Below are positions 16,378 through 23,015 of a stretch of DNA of 24,096 bases, in pieces. The position numbers were made by a program, and so were the translations under genes. Origin of the DNA: Alphaproteobacteria bacterium (lineage in GTDB: Bacteria; Pseudomonadota; Alphaproteobacteria; Micavibrionales; Micavibrionaceae). The notes below the pieces were generated by a model. It was not told where the DNA came from and searched no databases. It saw only the letters and a program-made list of their open reading frames with translations. Positions within the stretch are counted from its first letter, which is position 1. The number at the start of each line of letters is the position of its first letter. The DNA lies in the NCBI GenBank assembly GCA_002701555.1, contig NZVS01000079.1:1-24096 (forward strand), in the 5' to 3' direction.

Positions 16378-17121
16378 TTGGATATCGCGCTTATAACCGT
16401 ACTGGGTTTCGTTATGGGGGTTGTCACCTCCATATCCGGGGGCGCGGGTGTTTTTGCCATCCCCACCCTTCTGGCCTTTGGCATTCCGCCGGTTTCCGCG
16501 CTCGCACTTAATCGTATTTCCGATATAGGTGTTTTAACCGGTGCGGCGCGCAATTACTTCAAAAGCAATAAATTCGACTTTAAAACGACATTTATCGCCG
16601 TTTGGCCTATAACCATTGGCGCGCTTATCGCGGTCAACATAGTTGTTAAACTGCCTGAAAATATTCTTAACGCGATTGTTCTGGGCGCTGTGGTCATAGG
16701 CATGTTTTTTCTTCTTTCTCCTGTAAAGAAACGTGACATCAAAGATATACAAGCCGGATCAAATTACCTTTTGGGGTTCTCCGCACTTTTTATACTAGGG
16801 CTATGGGAAGGCGCTTTTGCCATGGCGGGAGCAACATTTGCAGTTCTGATTTTTGTGCGTTTCTTCAAAAAATCTTTTCTGGAGGCCCGCTCCATACAGA
16901 TTATTGCCGCGATCCCCGAAACATTTATTTCTGCCGCCATTTTATCTTACCACGCCAGCTTTAAAATAAGCTGGGCTATTGCAATATTCGCCTCAAGCGC
17001 TGTCGGTGCCTATCTGGGGTCAAAGCTTGCCATCCGCAAAGGTGACAATTTCATCCGCCTTTCAATGGTCGCGATCTCTATAGTAATGGTTCTAAAAGTA
17101 CTTTATGATTTAATAAAGTGA
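16378..17121 (+). CDS. TSUP family permease (TauE/SafE type)
   Basis: The 247-aa protein is almost wholly hydrophobic with seven to eight membrane helices. The first helix carries GFVMGVVTSISGGAGVFAIP and the second half repeats the theme with GLWEGAFAMAGATFAVL, matching the two-fold repeat of TSUP transporters, which export or import sulfite, sulfonates or other small anions. The substrate is not predictable. The start is uncertain: TTG 16378 is the first usable codon after an in-frame TAG and keeps the first helix whole, but no Shine-Dalgarno is visible; the first ATG is 12 codons in. The frame is 16 bases after DUF805 and 7 bases before DUF2007. Confidence 0.88.
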   Translation: MDIALITVLGFVMGVVTSISGGAGVFAIPTLLAFGIPPVSALALNRISDIGVLTGAARNYFKSNKFDFKTTFIAVWPITIGALIAVNIVVKLPENILNAIVLGAVVIGMFFLLSPVKKRDIKDIQAGSNYLLGFSALFILGLWEGAFAMAGATFAVLIFVRFFKKSFLEARSIQIIAAIPETFISAAILSYHASFKISWAIAIFASSAVGAYLGSKLAIRKGDNFIRLSMVAISIVMVLKVLYDLIK

Positions 17122-17128
17122 TATTTTT

Positions 17129-17326
17129 ATGAAAGAACTTACCCGCGTTTACTCCGTATTCGAAGCAGATATACTCTGCTCTAAATTGCGCATAGCCGGC
17201 ATTGAATCCTTTGCGCAAGGGCGGGAGATCACCTCCCAAATTGCAGGTCTCGAAGGCGGAATCCGCATCCTGGTCGCAGAAGAAAATCGCGACAAAGCAT
17301 TAGAAATTATAAAGACCGATGTCTAA
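17129..17326 (+). CDS. DUF2007 domain protein, 65 aa
   Basis: The short product reads L.RVYSVFEADILCSKLRIAGIESF at its start and RILVAEENRDKALEII at its end, which is the usual pattern of DUF2007 (putative signal-transducing, PII-like ferredoxin-fold proteins). The whole protein is this one domain. Function is unknown. It follows the TSUP gene by 7 bases, so it is likely the last gene of the plus-strand group, and converges on DUF1428 with 3 bases between the stops. Confidence 0.85.
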   Translation: MKELTRVYSVFEADILCSKLRIAGIESFAQGREITSQIAGLEGGIRILVAEENRDKALEIIKTDV

Positions 17327-17329
17327 AAT

Positions 17330-17689
17330 CTAATCATCGCGCCCAAATGTGAAAACAGGAGAAAACCCACCCCACATCATACGCTTTCCATCAAAAGGCA
17401 TTTCACCAAATTTTTCCGGATCGTATTCTTCTTCCATTTTTTTCTCGGCAGCATCGCATGTTTCCTTATCCGGCCATATTATCCAGGAGAATACAATGCT
17501 TTCGTCCTTCTCGGCTTTTGTGGCCATTCGGAAATCTGTGTGTTTCCCGTCCTTAACATCCACTTCCCATGCTTCGACCATTTCGGTTGCGCCATAATTT
17601 TTAAACATATCGCTGGCCTCTTTAGCCATTTTTGCATAAGTCTCTTTGTTTTTGGTGGGAACAGCCAGCAAATATCCTTGTATGTACAT
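17330..17689 (-). CDS. DUF1428 family protein (YbaA-like)
   Basis: The 119-aa protein matches E. coli YbaA/DUF1428 throughout: the opening YIQGYLLAVPTKNKE.Y, the middle VEAWEVDVKDGKHTDF, the W-I-I-W-P-D phrase and the closing MPFDGKRMMWGGFSPV. The family has a dimeric alpha-beta barrel fold and no established reaction. The ATG at 17689 has a consensus AAGGAG (17698-17703 on the plus strand) 8 bases before it, so the start is secure. Confidence 0.95.
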   Translation of the reverse strand: MYIQGYLLAVPTKNKETYAKMAKEASDMFKNYGATEMVEAWEVDVKDGKHTDFRMATKAEKDESIVFSWIIWPDKETCDAAEKKMEEEYDPEKFGEMPFDGKRMMWGGFSPVFTFGRDD

Positions 17690-17782
17690 CGTATTTTCTC
17701 CTTAAAATTCAAATTTATTATATTTACACATATAGATTGAAATATTGTAATGGAAAAGAAACTTATCGCTTTGTGGTTTAAG

Positions 17783-17798
17783 CGGCATAAATCTTGCA
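17783..17798 (+). promoter_or_regulatory. Candidate sigma-54 (RpoN) promoter
   Basis: CGGCATAAATCTTGCA has GG at 17784-17785 and GC at 17796-17797 with exactly 10 bases between, the invariant -24/-12 spacing, and it keeps the GGCA and TTGCA halves of the consensus TGGCACG-N4-TTGCW. Transcription would start near 17809, about 36 bases before the start codon of the next gene. Sigma-54 promoters need an upstream activator; no activator site was recognised in the short gap. Confidence 0.55.
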
Positions 17799-17844
17799 AA
17801 CCATTCATGAGATTAGATTTTTAATCCTTATGGAGTATGCTCCC

Positions 17845-18261
17845 ATGTCCGTTCAAATGCCCGCCACTCAAAATGCAGCAAGCCCATCGCCAAACCCCAG
17901 CCTATCCCAAGGAATTGGGAAGACACAGCCCAGCGCCGATGAGGTCAGAAACACTTTTCTGGAGATGGTTGACAAAACCCCGGCCGAGCTAATCCGCGCC
18001 ATGATTTTGGCCGAGGAAGGCCTGACCGAGGAAGAATTTGCCGCCCTGCCGCCCGAAGAGCAGGAAAAAATTGAAAAGAAAATCATTGCCCGTCTTGAAG
18101 AAAAAATGGAGCTGGGCATGGAGGAAAACCTAAAAATAAACCAAAACGTCCAGTTGCTAGCCTCTGCCTCGCAACCGCAAAATGGTCAGATGCTTTTAAA
18201 TACGGATCAGACTTTGGACGCTCTTATCAAGGCTCAGGAACAAGACCGCGGCGAAAGCTAG
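17845..18261 (+). CDS. Hypothetical protein, 138 aa
   Basis: I do not recognise this protein. ATG 17845 is preferred over ATG 17830 because GGAG stands 9 bases before it. The N-terminal 35 residues are Pro/Ser/Gln-rich and probably disordered. Residues about 38-105 are a charged helical region (SADEVRNTFLEMVDKTPAELIRAM is its beginning), with the acidic phrase LTEEEFAALPPEEQEKIEKK, that could form a coiled coil. There is no signal peptide or membrane segment. Its likely sigma-54 promoter suggests conditional expression, for example with motility or nitrogen control. Its TAG stop overlaps the stop of the convergent DUF3147-type gene within CTAG. Confidence 0.7.
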   Translation: MSVQMPATQNAASPSPNPSLSQGIGKTQPSADEVRNTFLEMVDKTPAELIRAMILAEEGLTEEEFAALPPEEQEKIEKKIIARLEEKMELGMEENLKINQNVQLLASASQPQNGQMLLNTDQTLDALIKAQEQDRGES

Positions 18262-18608
18262 AAGGTCACACTGAGGCGCTGCAATATCCATATGGTCACC
18301 GCATAAAGCATAATGGTAATGGCGCAGGATATGCCGATCGCAAAATAAAACTGAACACCCGAACGAAGCATGGCAGGCAAAATCAGGAACATCGGTAGTG
18401 TTGGCAGGACCAGCCAGAATGTTGCCTCCGCATGAACGGCAATACGTTCAACATCATTTGTATCACGCCATAACCAGATCATGGCCAGCACCGAGACAAG
18501 CGGCAAGGCGGCAACCAACGCGCCAAGTGCGGGCGCCCGCCGTGCCACCTCCGACACCACGGCGATAATCACGCCAGATAACAATGCTTTAAAGATAAGG
18601 TATGGCAT
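18258..18608 (-). CDS. DUF3147-type membrane protein
   Basis: From ATG 18608 the product is 116 aa. The opening YLIFKALLSGVIIAVVSEVARR and the following LGALVAALPLVSVLAMIWL match DUF3147, small integral membrane proteins of unknown function with four predicted helices. The ATG overlaps the stop of a 20-codon ORF as TAATG, and it starts where family members usually start; an upstream GTG at 18626 would add six residues. It lies downstream of guaA on the same strand. Confidence 0.82.
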   Translation of the reverse strand: MPYLIFKALLSGVIIAVVSEVARRAPALGALVAALPLVSVLAMIWLWRDTNDVERIAVHAEATFWLVLPTLPMFLILPAMLRSGVQFYFAIGISCAITIMLYAVTIWILQRLSVTF

Positions 18609-18670
18609 TAAAATTTTAGTTGGCACTGTCCTACATATTGGCTGAACAATGGTTTTCCCGACATACTCAT
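18608..18670 (-). CDS. Possible 20-aa leader peptide between guaA and the DUF3147 gene
   Basis: A 20-codon frame begins at ATG 18670, five bases beyond the guaA stop, with GGGAG (18678-18682, inside the last guaA codons) 7 bases before it. It ends with TAA that overlaps the ATG of the DUF3147 gene. The DUF3147 start itself has no Shine-Dalgarno, so ribosomes may reach it by finishing this small ORF. The peptide has no recognisable motif, apart from one Cys near its end. Confidence 0.4.
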   Translation of the reverse strand: MSMSGKPLFSQYVGQCQLKF

Positions 18671-18674
18671 ATGC

Positions 18675-20279
18675 CTACTCCCACTCGATTGTACCCGGGG
18701 GTTTGGACGTGATGTCATAGACGACGCGGTTGATACCGCGAACTTCATTGATGATACGGGTGGAAACATTTCCCAAAAATTCATGGTCGAAATGGTAATA
18801 ATCGGCTGTCATACCGTCAGTCGATGTCACCGCACGCAGGGCGCAAACATAATCATAGGTACGGTCATCGCCCATTACACCCACGGTGCGTACGGGCAAC
18901 AACACGGCGAAGGCCTGCCATATGGCATCATAAAGCCCCGCCTTCCTGATTTCCTCCAAATAGACCGTATCGGCCTTCCTCAAAATTTCCAGCTTTTCTT
19001 CCGTAATTTCGCCAGGGATGCGGATAGCAAGGCCCGGTCCCGGGAAAGGATGGCGGCGAATAAAGTCTTCCGGCATGCCAAGGGCGCGGCCAAGATCGCG
19101 CACCTCGTCTTTAAAAAGTTCTCGCAAAGGCTCGACCAGTTTCAGGTTCATTCGTTCTGGCAGACCTCCAACATTGTGGTGCGATTTTATGGTGACCGAT
19201 GGGCCGCCCGTGAAGGACACGGATTCAATCACATCAGGATAAAGTGTGCCTTGCGCCAGAAAATCGACTTTCCCGATGCGCGATGACACTGCGTCAAAGA
19301 CATCGATGAATGTCGCGCCGATAATTTTACGTTTTTTCTCAGGGTCGGATACCCCGTCCAACAACCCCAGGAATTTATCGGACGCATCTTCATGGATCAG
19401 CGGGATGTTGTAATGATTGCGGAACAGCTCAACCACCTGTTCAGATTCGCCTGCCCGCATCATGCCTGTGTCGACATAAATACAGGTCAGCTGGTCGCCG
19501 ATTGCCTCATGCAACAGGACAGCCGTTACAGAAGAGTCGACCCCGCCCGAGAGGCCGCAAATGACCTTGCCGTCGCCGACTTGTGTTCTAATTTTTTCAA
19601 TGGCCTCGTCACGGAATGCCGCCATTGTCCAGTCACCGGCACAGCCGCAGACCTCATGCGTAAAGTTTTTCAACAGCTGTCCGCCATGGGGTGTATGCAC
19701 CACCTCGGGATGGAATTGGACGGCATAAAACTGGCGCGCCTCATCGGCAATAAAGGCGAAGGGTGCGCCCGTTGACGTACCGATAACCGAGAAACCTTCA
19801 GGCAGTGAGGTAACACGGTCGCCGTGGCTCATCCAGACCTGTTCATGTGCGCCCTCTTCCCAGATATCCTGCGTGATTTGTGTCCGCGATTTGATATCGA
19901 CATAGGCGCGGCCAAATTCGCGGTGATCAGAGGTTTCAACCCTGCCCCCCAATTGATGCACCATGGTTTGTTGGCCATAACAAATACCGAACAAGGGCAA
20001 ACCCAGATCAAACAAGCCTTCAGGCGCGCGAGGTGAATTTTCCTCAGTCACGCTGGACGGCCCGCCAGAGAGGATAATGCCTTTGGGTTGGAAATCTTTT
20101 ATACGGTCAATATCGGCCTGATTAAATGGCCATATTTCGCAGTAAACGCCCGTTTCACGCACGCGTCGTGCGATAAGCTGTGTGACCTGTGATCCGAAAT
20201 CAAGGATGAGAATCCGGTCATGGTGCTGTGATGTATCAAGGATTATGGAGGAATTGTCTGCTGTCTGTGTCATATCCAT
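18675..20279 (-). CDS. guaA: GMP synthase (glutamine-hydrolysing)
   Basis: GuaA converts XMP to GMP using glutamine and ATP. From ATG 20279 (ATG 20273 is equally possible) the 534-aa protein has the class I glutamine amidotransferase domain with C100 in FGICYGQQ, H190 and E192 in HPEV, then the ATP pyrophosphatase P-loop SGGVDSS (244-250), and the C-terminal dimerisation domain ending KPPGTIEWE. All catalytic parts are present. No clear Shine-Dalgarno is seen. It is preceded by three short co-directional membrane-anchored proteins and followed by the 20-aa ORF and DUF3147. Confidence 0.98.
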   Translation of the reverse strand: MDMTQTADNSSIILDTSQHHDRILILDFGSQVTQLIARRVRETGVYCEIWPFNQADIDRIKDFQPKGIILSGGPSSVTEENSPRAPEGLFDLGLPLFGICYGQQTMVHQLGGRVETSDHREFGRAYVDIKSRTQITQDIWEEGAHEQVWMSHGDRVTSLPEGFSVIGTSTGAPFAFIADEARQFYAVQFHPEVVHTPHGGQLLKNFTHEVCGCAGDWTMAAFRDEAIEKIRTQVGDGKVICGLSGGVDSSVTAVLLHEAIGDQLTCIYVDTGMMRAGESEQVVELFRNHYNIPLIHEDASDKFLGLLDGVSDPEKKRKIIGATFIDVFDAVSSRIGKVDFLAQGTLYPDVIESVSFTGGPSVTIKSHHNVGGLPERMNLKLVEPLRELFKDEVRDLGRALGMPEDFIRRHPFPGPGLAIRIPGEITEEKLEILRKADTVYLEEIRKAGLYDAIWQAFAVLLPVRTVGVMGDDRTYDYVCALRAVTSTDGMTADYYHFDHEFLGNVSTRIINEVRGINRVVYDITSKPPGTIEWE

Positions 20280-20316
20280 ATTTAGACACAAAAAAATACA
20301 GATGCAACCCGCTTAT

Positions 20317-20508
20317 TTATCTTTTGAAAGCAGCAAGGGGATGATTGGCTTTTTCTAAAACATACTGAATTTCGGCGCGCTCGGCCTCTGTTCCGATTGC
20401 ATTGAAGTCAAAATGATTGGAAAGGCCGCCACCGATCACTGCACCTAAAGCCAGTCCGGCAATCGCCATCCAAAAAGGATCCCTGTTTTTTATATCTTTT
20501 TTATTCAT
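20317..20508 (-). CDS. Small single-pass membrane protein, 63 aa
   Basis: I do not recognise a family. A short basic N terminus (MNKKDIKNRD) is followed by one membrane helix at about 13-30 rich in Gly and Ala (AGLALGAVIGGG, a glycine-zipper-like pattern), then an Ala/Glu-rich tail of about 30 residues. By the positive-inside rule the tail faces outward. It lies 12 bases after the four-cysteine protein at 20521-20937, and its beginning MNKK.IKNR echoes that of its neighbour (MNKNKYIETIKNR), so it may be a related, shortened partner. No good Shine-Dalgarno is visible. Confidence 0.6.
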   Translation of the reverse strand: MNKKDIKNRDPFWMAIAGLALGAVIGGGLSNHFDFNAIGTEAERAEIQYVLEKANHPLAAFKR

Positions 20509-20520
20509 AATTTTATTGTA

Positions 20521-20937
20521 TTAGCCGCAGGCAAGCTTTGCAACCGGATGATCCATTTTACCCTCTGCTTCCAGTGCCTCACAAAAATCTTCACGATAGT
20601 AATCATCAATTTTTGAAGTCATTAGGAAAGTATTTTGAACATTATTTGCAAAATCAAAAGTAACAGAAGAAGGTGTAGCGCCAAATTGTGTAGGCTGACT
20701 GGATATGAGGCGGGCTTCGCCATTATCACAAACTACGTATGTTTTACTTGTAAGAGACGGTCTGTCGAAAGTTTCGCATGATGCTTTGTTAAATTGTTGA
20801 TCCAGATCATCCTCGTAATTACCATGCGATACGATAGCCGGAACCGCGATAACGCCACAACTTGCCAGTAAGGCAGCGGGCAGTATCCAGCCGTTTGATC
20901 TGTTTTTAATAGTCTCTATATACTTATTTTTATTCAT
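20521..20937 (-). CDS. Membrane-anchored four-cysteine protein (paralogue B), 138 aa
   Basis: Not a family I recognise. A basic N terminus is followed by one membrane helix (about 17-36), then an outward-facing domain of about 100 residues. C54, C70, C119 and C137 line up with the four cysteines of the next gene, with spacings 16, 49 and 18, and a fifth, C27, lies in the helix. Shared phrases are NYE..LD..FN..SC, C.NG..R, FG, DF..N and R..FC/ACD. The pattern suggests two disulfides in the periplasm. GGGTGA stands before ATG 20937. It follows paralogue A by 24 bases, so a tandem duplication within one operon is likely. Confidence 0.75.
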   Translation of the reverse strand: MNKNKYIETIKNRSNGWILPAALLASCGVIAVPAIVSHGNYEDDLDQQFNKASCETFDRPSLTSKTYVVCDNGEARLISSQPTQFGATPSSVTFDFANNVQNTFLMTSKIDDYYREDFCEALEAEGKMDHPVAKLACG

Positions 20938-20961
20938 TTACTTCACCCTACCGTTTAAATT

Positions 20962-21384
20962 TTAAACACATCCGAATTCAAAGGCCGAATGGCCTGTCAT
21001 GTCGTTCTTTTTCATCACATCACATGCACGCTCCCTGTGTACATCGGGAAGTTCAGTATCGACCATCTGGCTGTGAAATGCATTTTTTCTGAAATCATAT
21101 ACCGCGGAATTTTGGAAATCACCAAAGGGCGTTTCACGCCATTTCAAGGAACGCACAGTACCATTTTTGCAGAAGGTATATTCTTCGCTGCCTTGTGATG
21201 CCTCAACTTCCGTACAACTGCTTCTATTAAACTCGTTATCCAGGGATGCCTCATAATTAGCCATAGCCATTGAAAAGGGTATCGCAAGCGCGGTCCAGCT
21301 AACACCCAGCATAGCCGGAATTTCTAATAAGTTTGCTAAAGTATTCTGTTCATTTTTGGCGGCTCGAGCCTTTAAAAATGTCAT
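20962..21384 (-). CDS. Membrane-anchored four-cysteine protein (paralogue A), 140 aa
   Basis: Not a family I recognise. A basic N terminus (KARAAK) and a membrane segment at about 24-42 precede an outward-facing domain. C57, C72, C121 and C139 are spaced 15, 49 and 18, the same as in paralogue B within one residue, and the flanking words ANYEASLDNEFNRSSC and CKNG..R are shared. All cysteines lie outside the membrane, so two disulfides are likely. ATG 21384 has AGGGG about 7 bases upstream. It is the first gene after the promoter and repeat at 21448-21493. Confidence 0.75.
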   Translation of the reverse strand: MTFLKARAAKNEQNTLANLLEIPAMLGVSWTALAIPFSMAMANYEASLDNEFNRSSCTEVEASQGSEEYTFCKNGTVRSLKWRETPFGDFQNSAVYDFRKNAFHSQMVDTELPDVHRERACDVMKKNDMTGHSAFEFGCV

Positions 21385-21447
21385 GTGATGCCCCTAATCC
21401 TTGTTTTCTTTTACAGGCTAGCCTGCTTGGTTAGCCTTGTTAGTTTA

Positions 21448-21466
21448 CCAATTGGCACGTTGGCAC
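21448..21466 (-). repeat. Tandem 8-bp repeat at the transcription start, possible operator
   Basis: On the minus strand GTGCCAAC is followed directly by GTGCCAAT; the plus-strand copies are ATTGGCAC (21451-21458) and GTTGGCAC (21459-21466). The second copy extends into the palindrome CCAATTGG (21448-21455). The block starts at the end of the -10 box and covers the predicted transcription start (about 21458), the usual place for a repressor site. No specific regulator is recognised. Confidence 0.5.
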
Positions 21467-21493
21467 TATAATTACATAATACCGAAAAATCAA
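21465..21493 (-). promoter_or_regulatory. Sigma-70-type promoter of the four-cysteine gene group
   Basis: On the minus strand a -35 TTGATT (21488-21493) and a -10 TATAGT (21465-21470) are 17 bases apart, matching four of six and five of six consensus bases. Transcription would start near 21458, about 75 bases before ATG 21384. The 139-base gap to the aminotransferase gene holds nothing else gene-like; a 12-bp palindrome CAGGCTAGCCTG lies further down at 21414-21425 in the leader. Confidence 0.55.
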
Positions 21494-21523
21494 CTGATTT
21501 CTTGGTGCGCTTTGTCAGATAGC

Positions 21524-22876
21524 CTATATGGAAGGCGCATTGGCAAGGCGTTCATTGGCTTTTGAAATTCTTTCAGCACCCTCTTCCACAAGTGACACAT
21601 CTTCAGCCTTAAGGGCCCAGCGCATCAATGGCCAGCTTAGACCACTTGGGCGAGAGATACTTTGGTCAACACCTATAACACCAGTTTCATTGCCCAGATA
21701 TTCGCTGTAATCATGTCCCGATTTAATTTCACGTGTTACGCCATCAGAGCATTTGATAGATTTACCCAAACATTCTTCCGGTATTTCAGTTGTTACCACC
21801 ATGCCTGGATCGGCAGGTAAAAGATCCTTGCCTAAATGTTTTGAGAATGCTTCGAAATTTCTGGTGTACTTCGCGTTCAAAAATTCAAAATGTTCGCGGA
21901 TAAGATTTTCATTGGCTGGCGACAGCATCCCGCCTATGGCAGCAATTGCCGCAGGGTCATAACTTAACAAATTACGGGATTTTCCATAGCTTCCTGCATA
22001 TTTCTCAGCCATTTTAGAATCTGAAAACGACATTATATGAGCGCCCGGTGTTGCGAGGGCAAAAGCTTTTGCAAGACTGGTATTATAGATGTGGGGGGTT
22101 ATCGTGCCATTATCACGCATCCCGTCATAGGGTGAGCGCAAAATAGTTTTTGCACGTTTGCCACGTTGGGAAAGCCCTCCGAAATAAGGATTATCAACAA
22201 TATGTACAGTCTTTGGCAATCCGTTATGCATGTTCACTACATTTAATTGATCCAGAACCTGGTTTGTGTCTCTTAAATCGGATGAGGAACCTGTAAGACC
22301 TAGTGGATTATTTGGGAAATTGGTATATAGAGCTGCAAAATGTAATGGATCTGTTATTCTTTGCGCAACCGCTGTACGTACAGCATCGGCCGTACCATCC
22401 CTTACCATTTCAAAGCTCTGTGTTTCCGTTATATAGTTCTCACGAACAGCGTCCATGACCATAGGCCAGCACAATTCAGGCAGAACAACACAAGGACTGA
22501 GATCTGAACGGCCCTCGAGCTTTGCCGAAATCTGGTCGAATGCCGCCATATGAAAGGCATGGTGAAGACCGTTACGCCCATTCGTCATGACAATAAATGT
22601 GTTTTCAGGATCAATGCCGTATCCTAAAAATCTGTTCAAAAACCAAGCCGCATTCTCGCGCGCCTTAGCATCACCGCCGGGCGCCTTATTATAACCTTTG
22701 TCAAAAGAACCAGAATACTGACGCAGCTCGGCTAAGGCTCCTTGCGTTGGAACAGTTTCTTCTGCGCCCTGATTAAGTCTTATAACTTTTTTGCCCTCCC
22801 GTTCCAGATTTGCGGCAAACGCAATAGAATCTTGGACGGGGCTGATTTGAGGAAGAGAAACCCAGATTTTTGACAT
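21524..22876 (-). CDS. PLP-dependent aminotransferase-fold enzyme (class I/II type)
   Basis: ATG 22876 (AGGG upstream) gives 450 aa; the TTG start 48 bases earlier is less likely. The fold-type I signatures are present: the cofactor-phosphate region MTNGRNGLHHAF, N190-P-L-G in FPNNPLG, D228 in HIVDNPYFGG, and the PLP lysine K270 in NTSLAKAFALATPGAH. A late R in ISRPSGLSWPL could bind the substrate carboxylate. The family is thus aminotransferase-like, but the sequence is divergent, so the substrate and even the exact reaction are open. It diverges from metF-metE, which hints at amino-acid metabolism but does not prove it. Confidence 0.85.
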   Translation of the reverse strand: MSKIWVSLPQISPVQDSIAFAANLEREGKKVIRLNQGAEETVPTQGALAELRQYSGSFDKGYNKAPGGDAKARENAAWFLNRFLGYGIDPENTFIVMTNGRNGLHHAFHMAAFDQISAKLEGRSDLSPCVVLPELCWPMVMDAVRENYITETQSFEMVRDGTADAVRTAVAQRITDPLHFAALYTNFPNNPLGLTGSSSDLRDTNQVLDQLNVVNMHNGLPKTVHIVDNPYFGGLSQRGKRAKTILRSPYDGMRDNGTITPHIYNTSLAKAFALATPGAHIMSFSDSKMAEKYAGSYGKSRNLLSYDPAAIAAIGGMLSPANENLIREHFEFLNAKYTRNFEAFSKHLGKDLLPADPGMVVTTEIPEECLGKSIKCSDGVTREIKSGHDYSEYLGNETGVIGVDQSISRPSGLSWPLMRWALKAEDVSLVEEGAERISKANERLANAPSI

Positions 22877-22986
22877 AGTTTTATACCCTGACGAGTTATC
22901 GTTTATATTTTTTGAATGAGGCAAACTTAATTACATAAGAAAGAAAAAGCAATTTTTTTCTTCTTATCTCCGTTTCCGGTCTGGTG

Positions 22987-23010
22987 AAGTAACCGTTTTT
23001 TGGTAAACTT
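22987..23010 (+). promoter_or_regulatory. Possible hairpin in front of the metF start codon
   Basis: AAGTAACC (22987-22994) and GGTAAACTT (23002-23010) can pair as a stem of about seven base pairs with one mismatch and one bulge around a T-rich loop. The GG at 23002-23003 is the only purine pair that could act as Shine-Dalgarno for the GTG at 23016, so the stem might hide it. It does not match a known SAM or SAH riboswitch. Confidence 0.25.
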
Positions 23011-23015
23011 AATAC

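Noticed and set aside
18783..19286. 167-codon plus-strand ORF opposite guaA
   Set aside because: It lies fully inside the coding region of a complete guaA, with no own ribosome site.
21414..21425. 12-bp perfect palindrome CAGGCTAGCCTG as terminator of the aminotransferase gene
   Set aside because: It can form only a four-pair stem with a tiny loop and is not followed by a U-tract; an operator role cannot be excluded but has no support.
22925..23015. SAM or SAH riboswitch before metF
   Set aside because: The leader is too short and has none of the conserved core bases of these classes.
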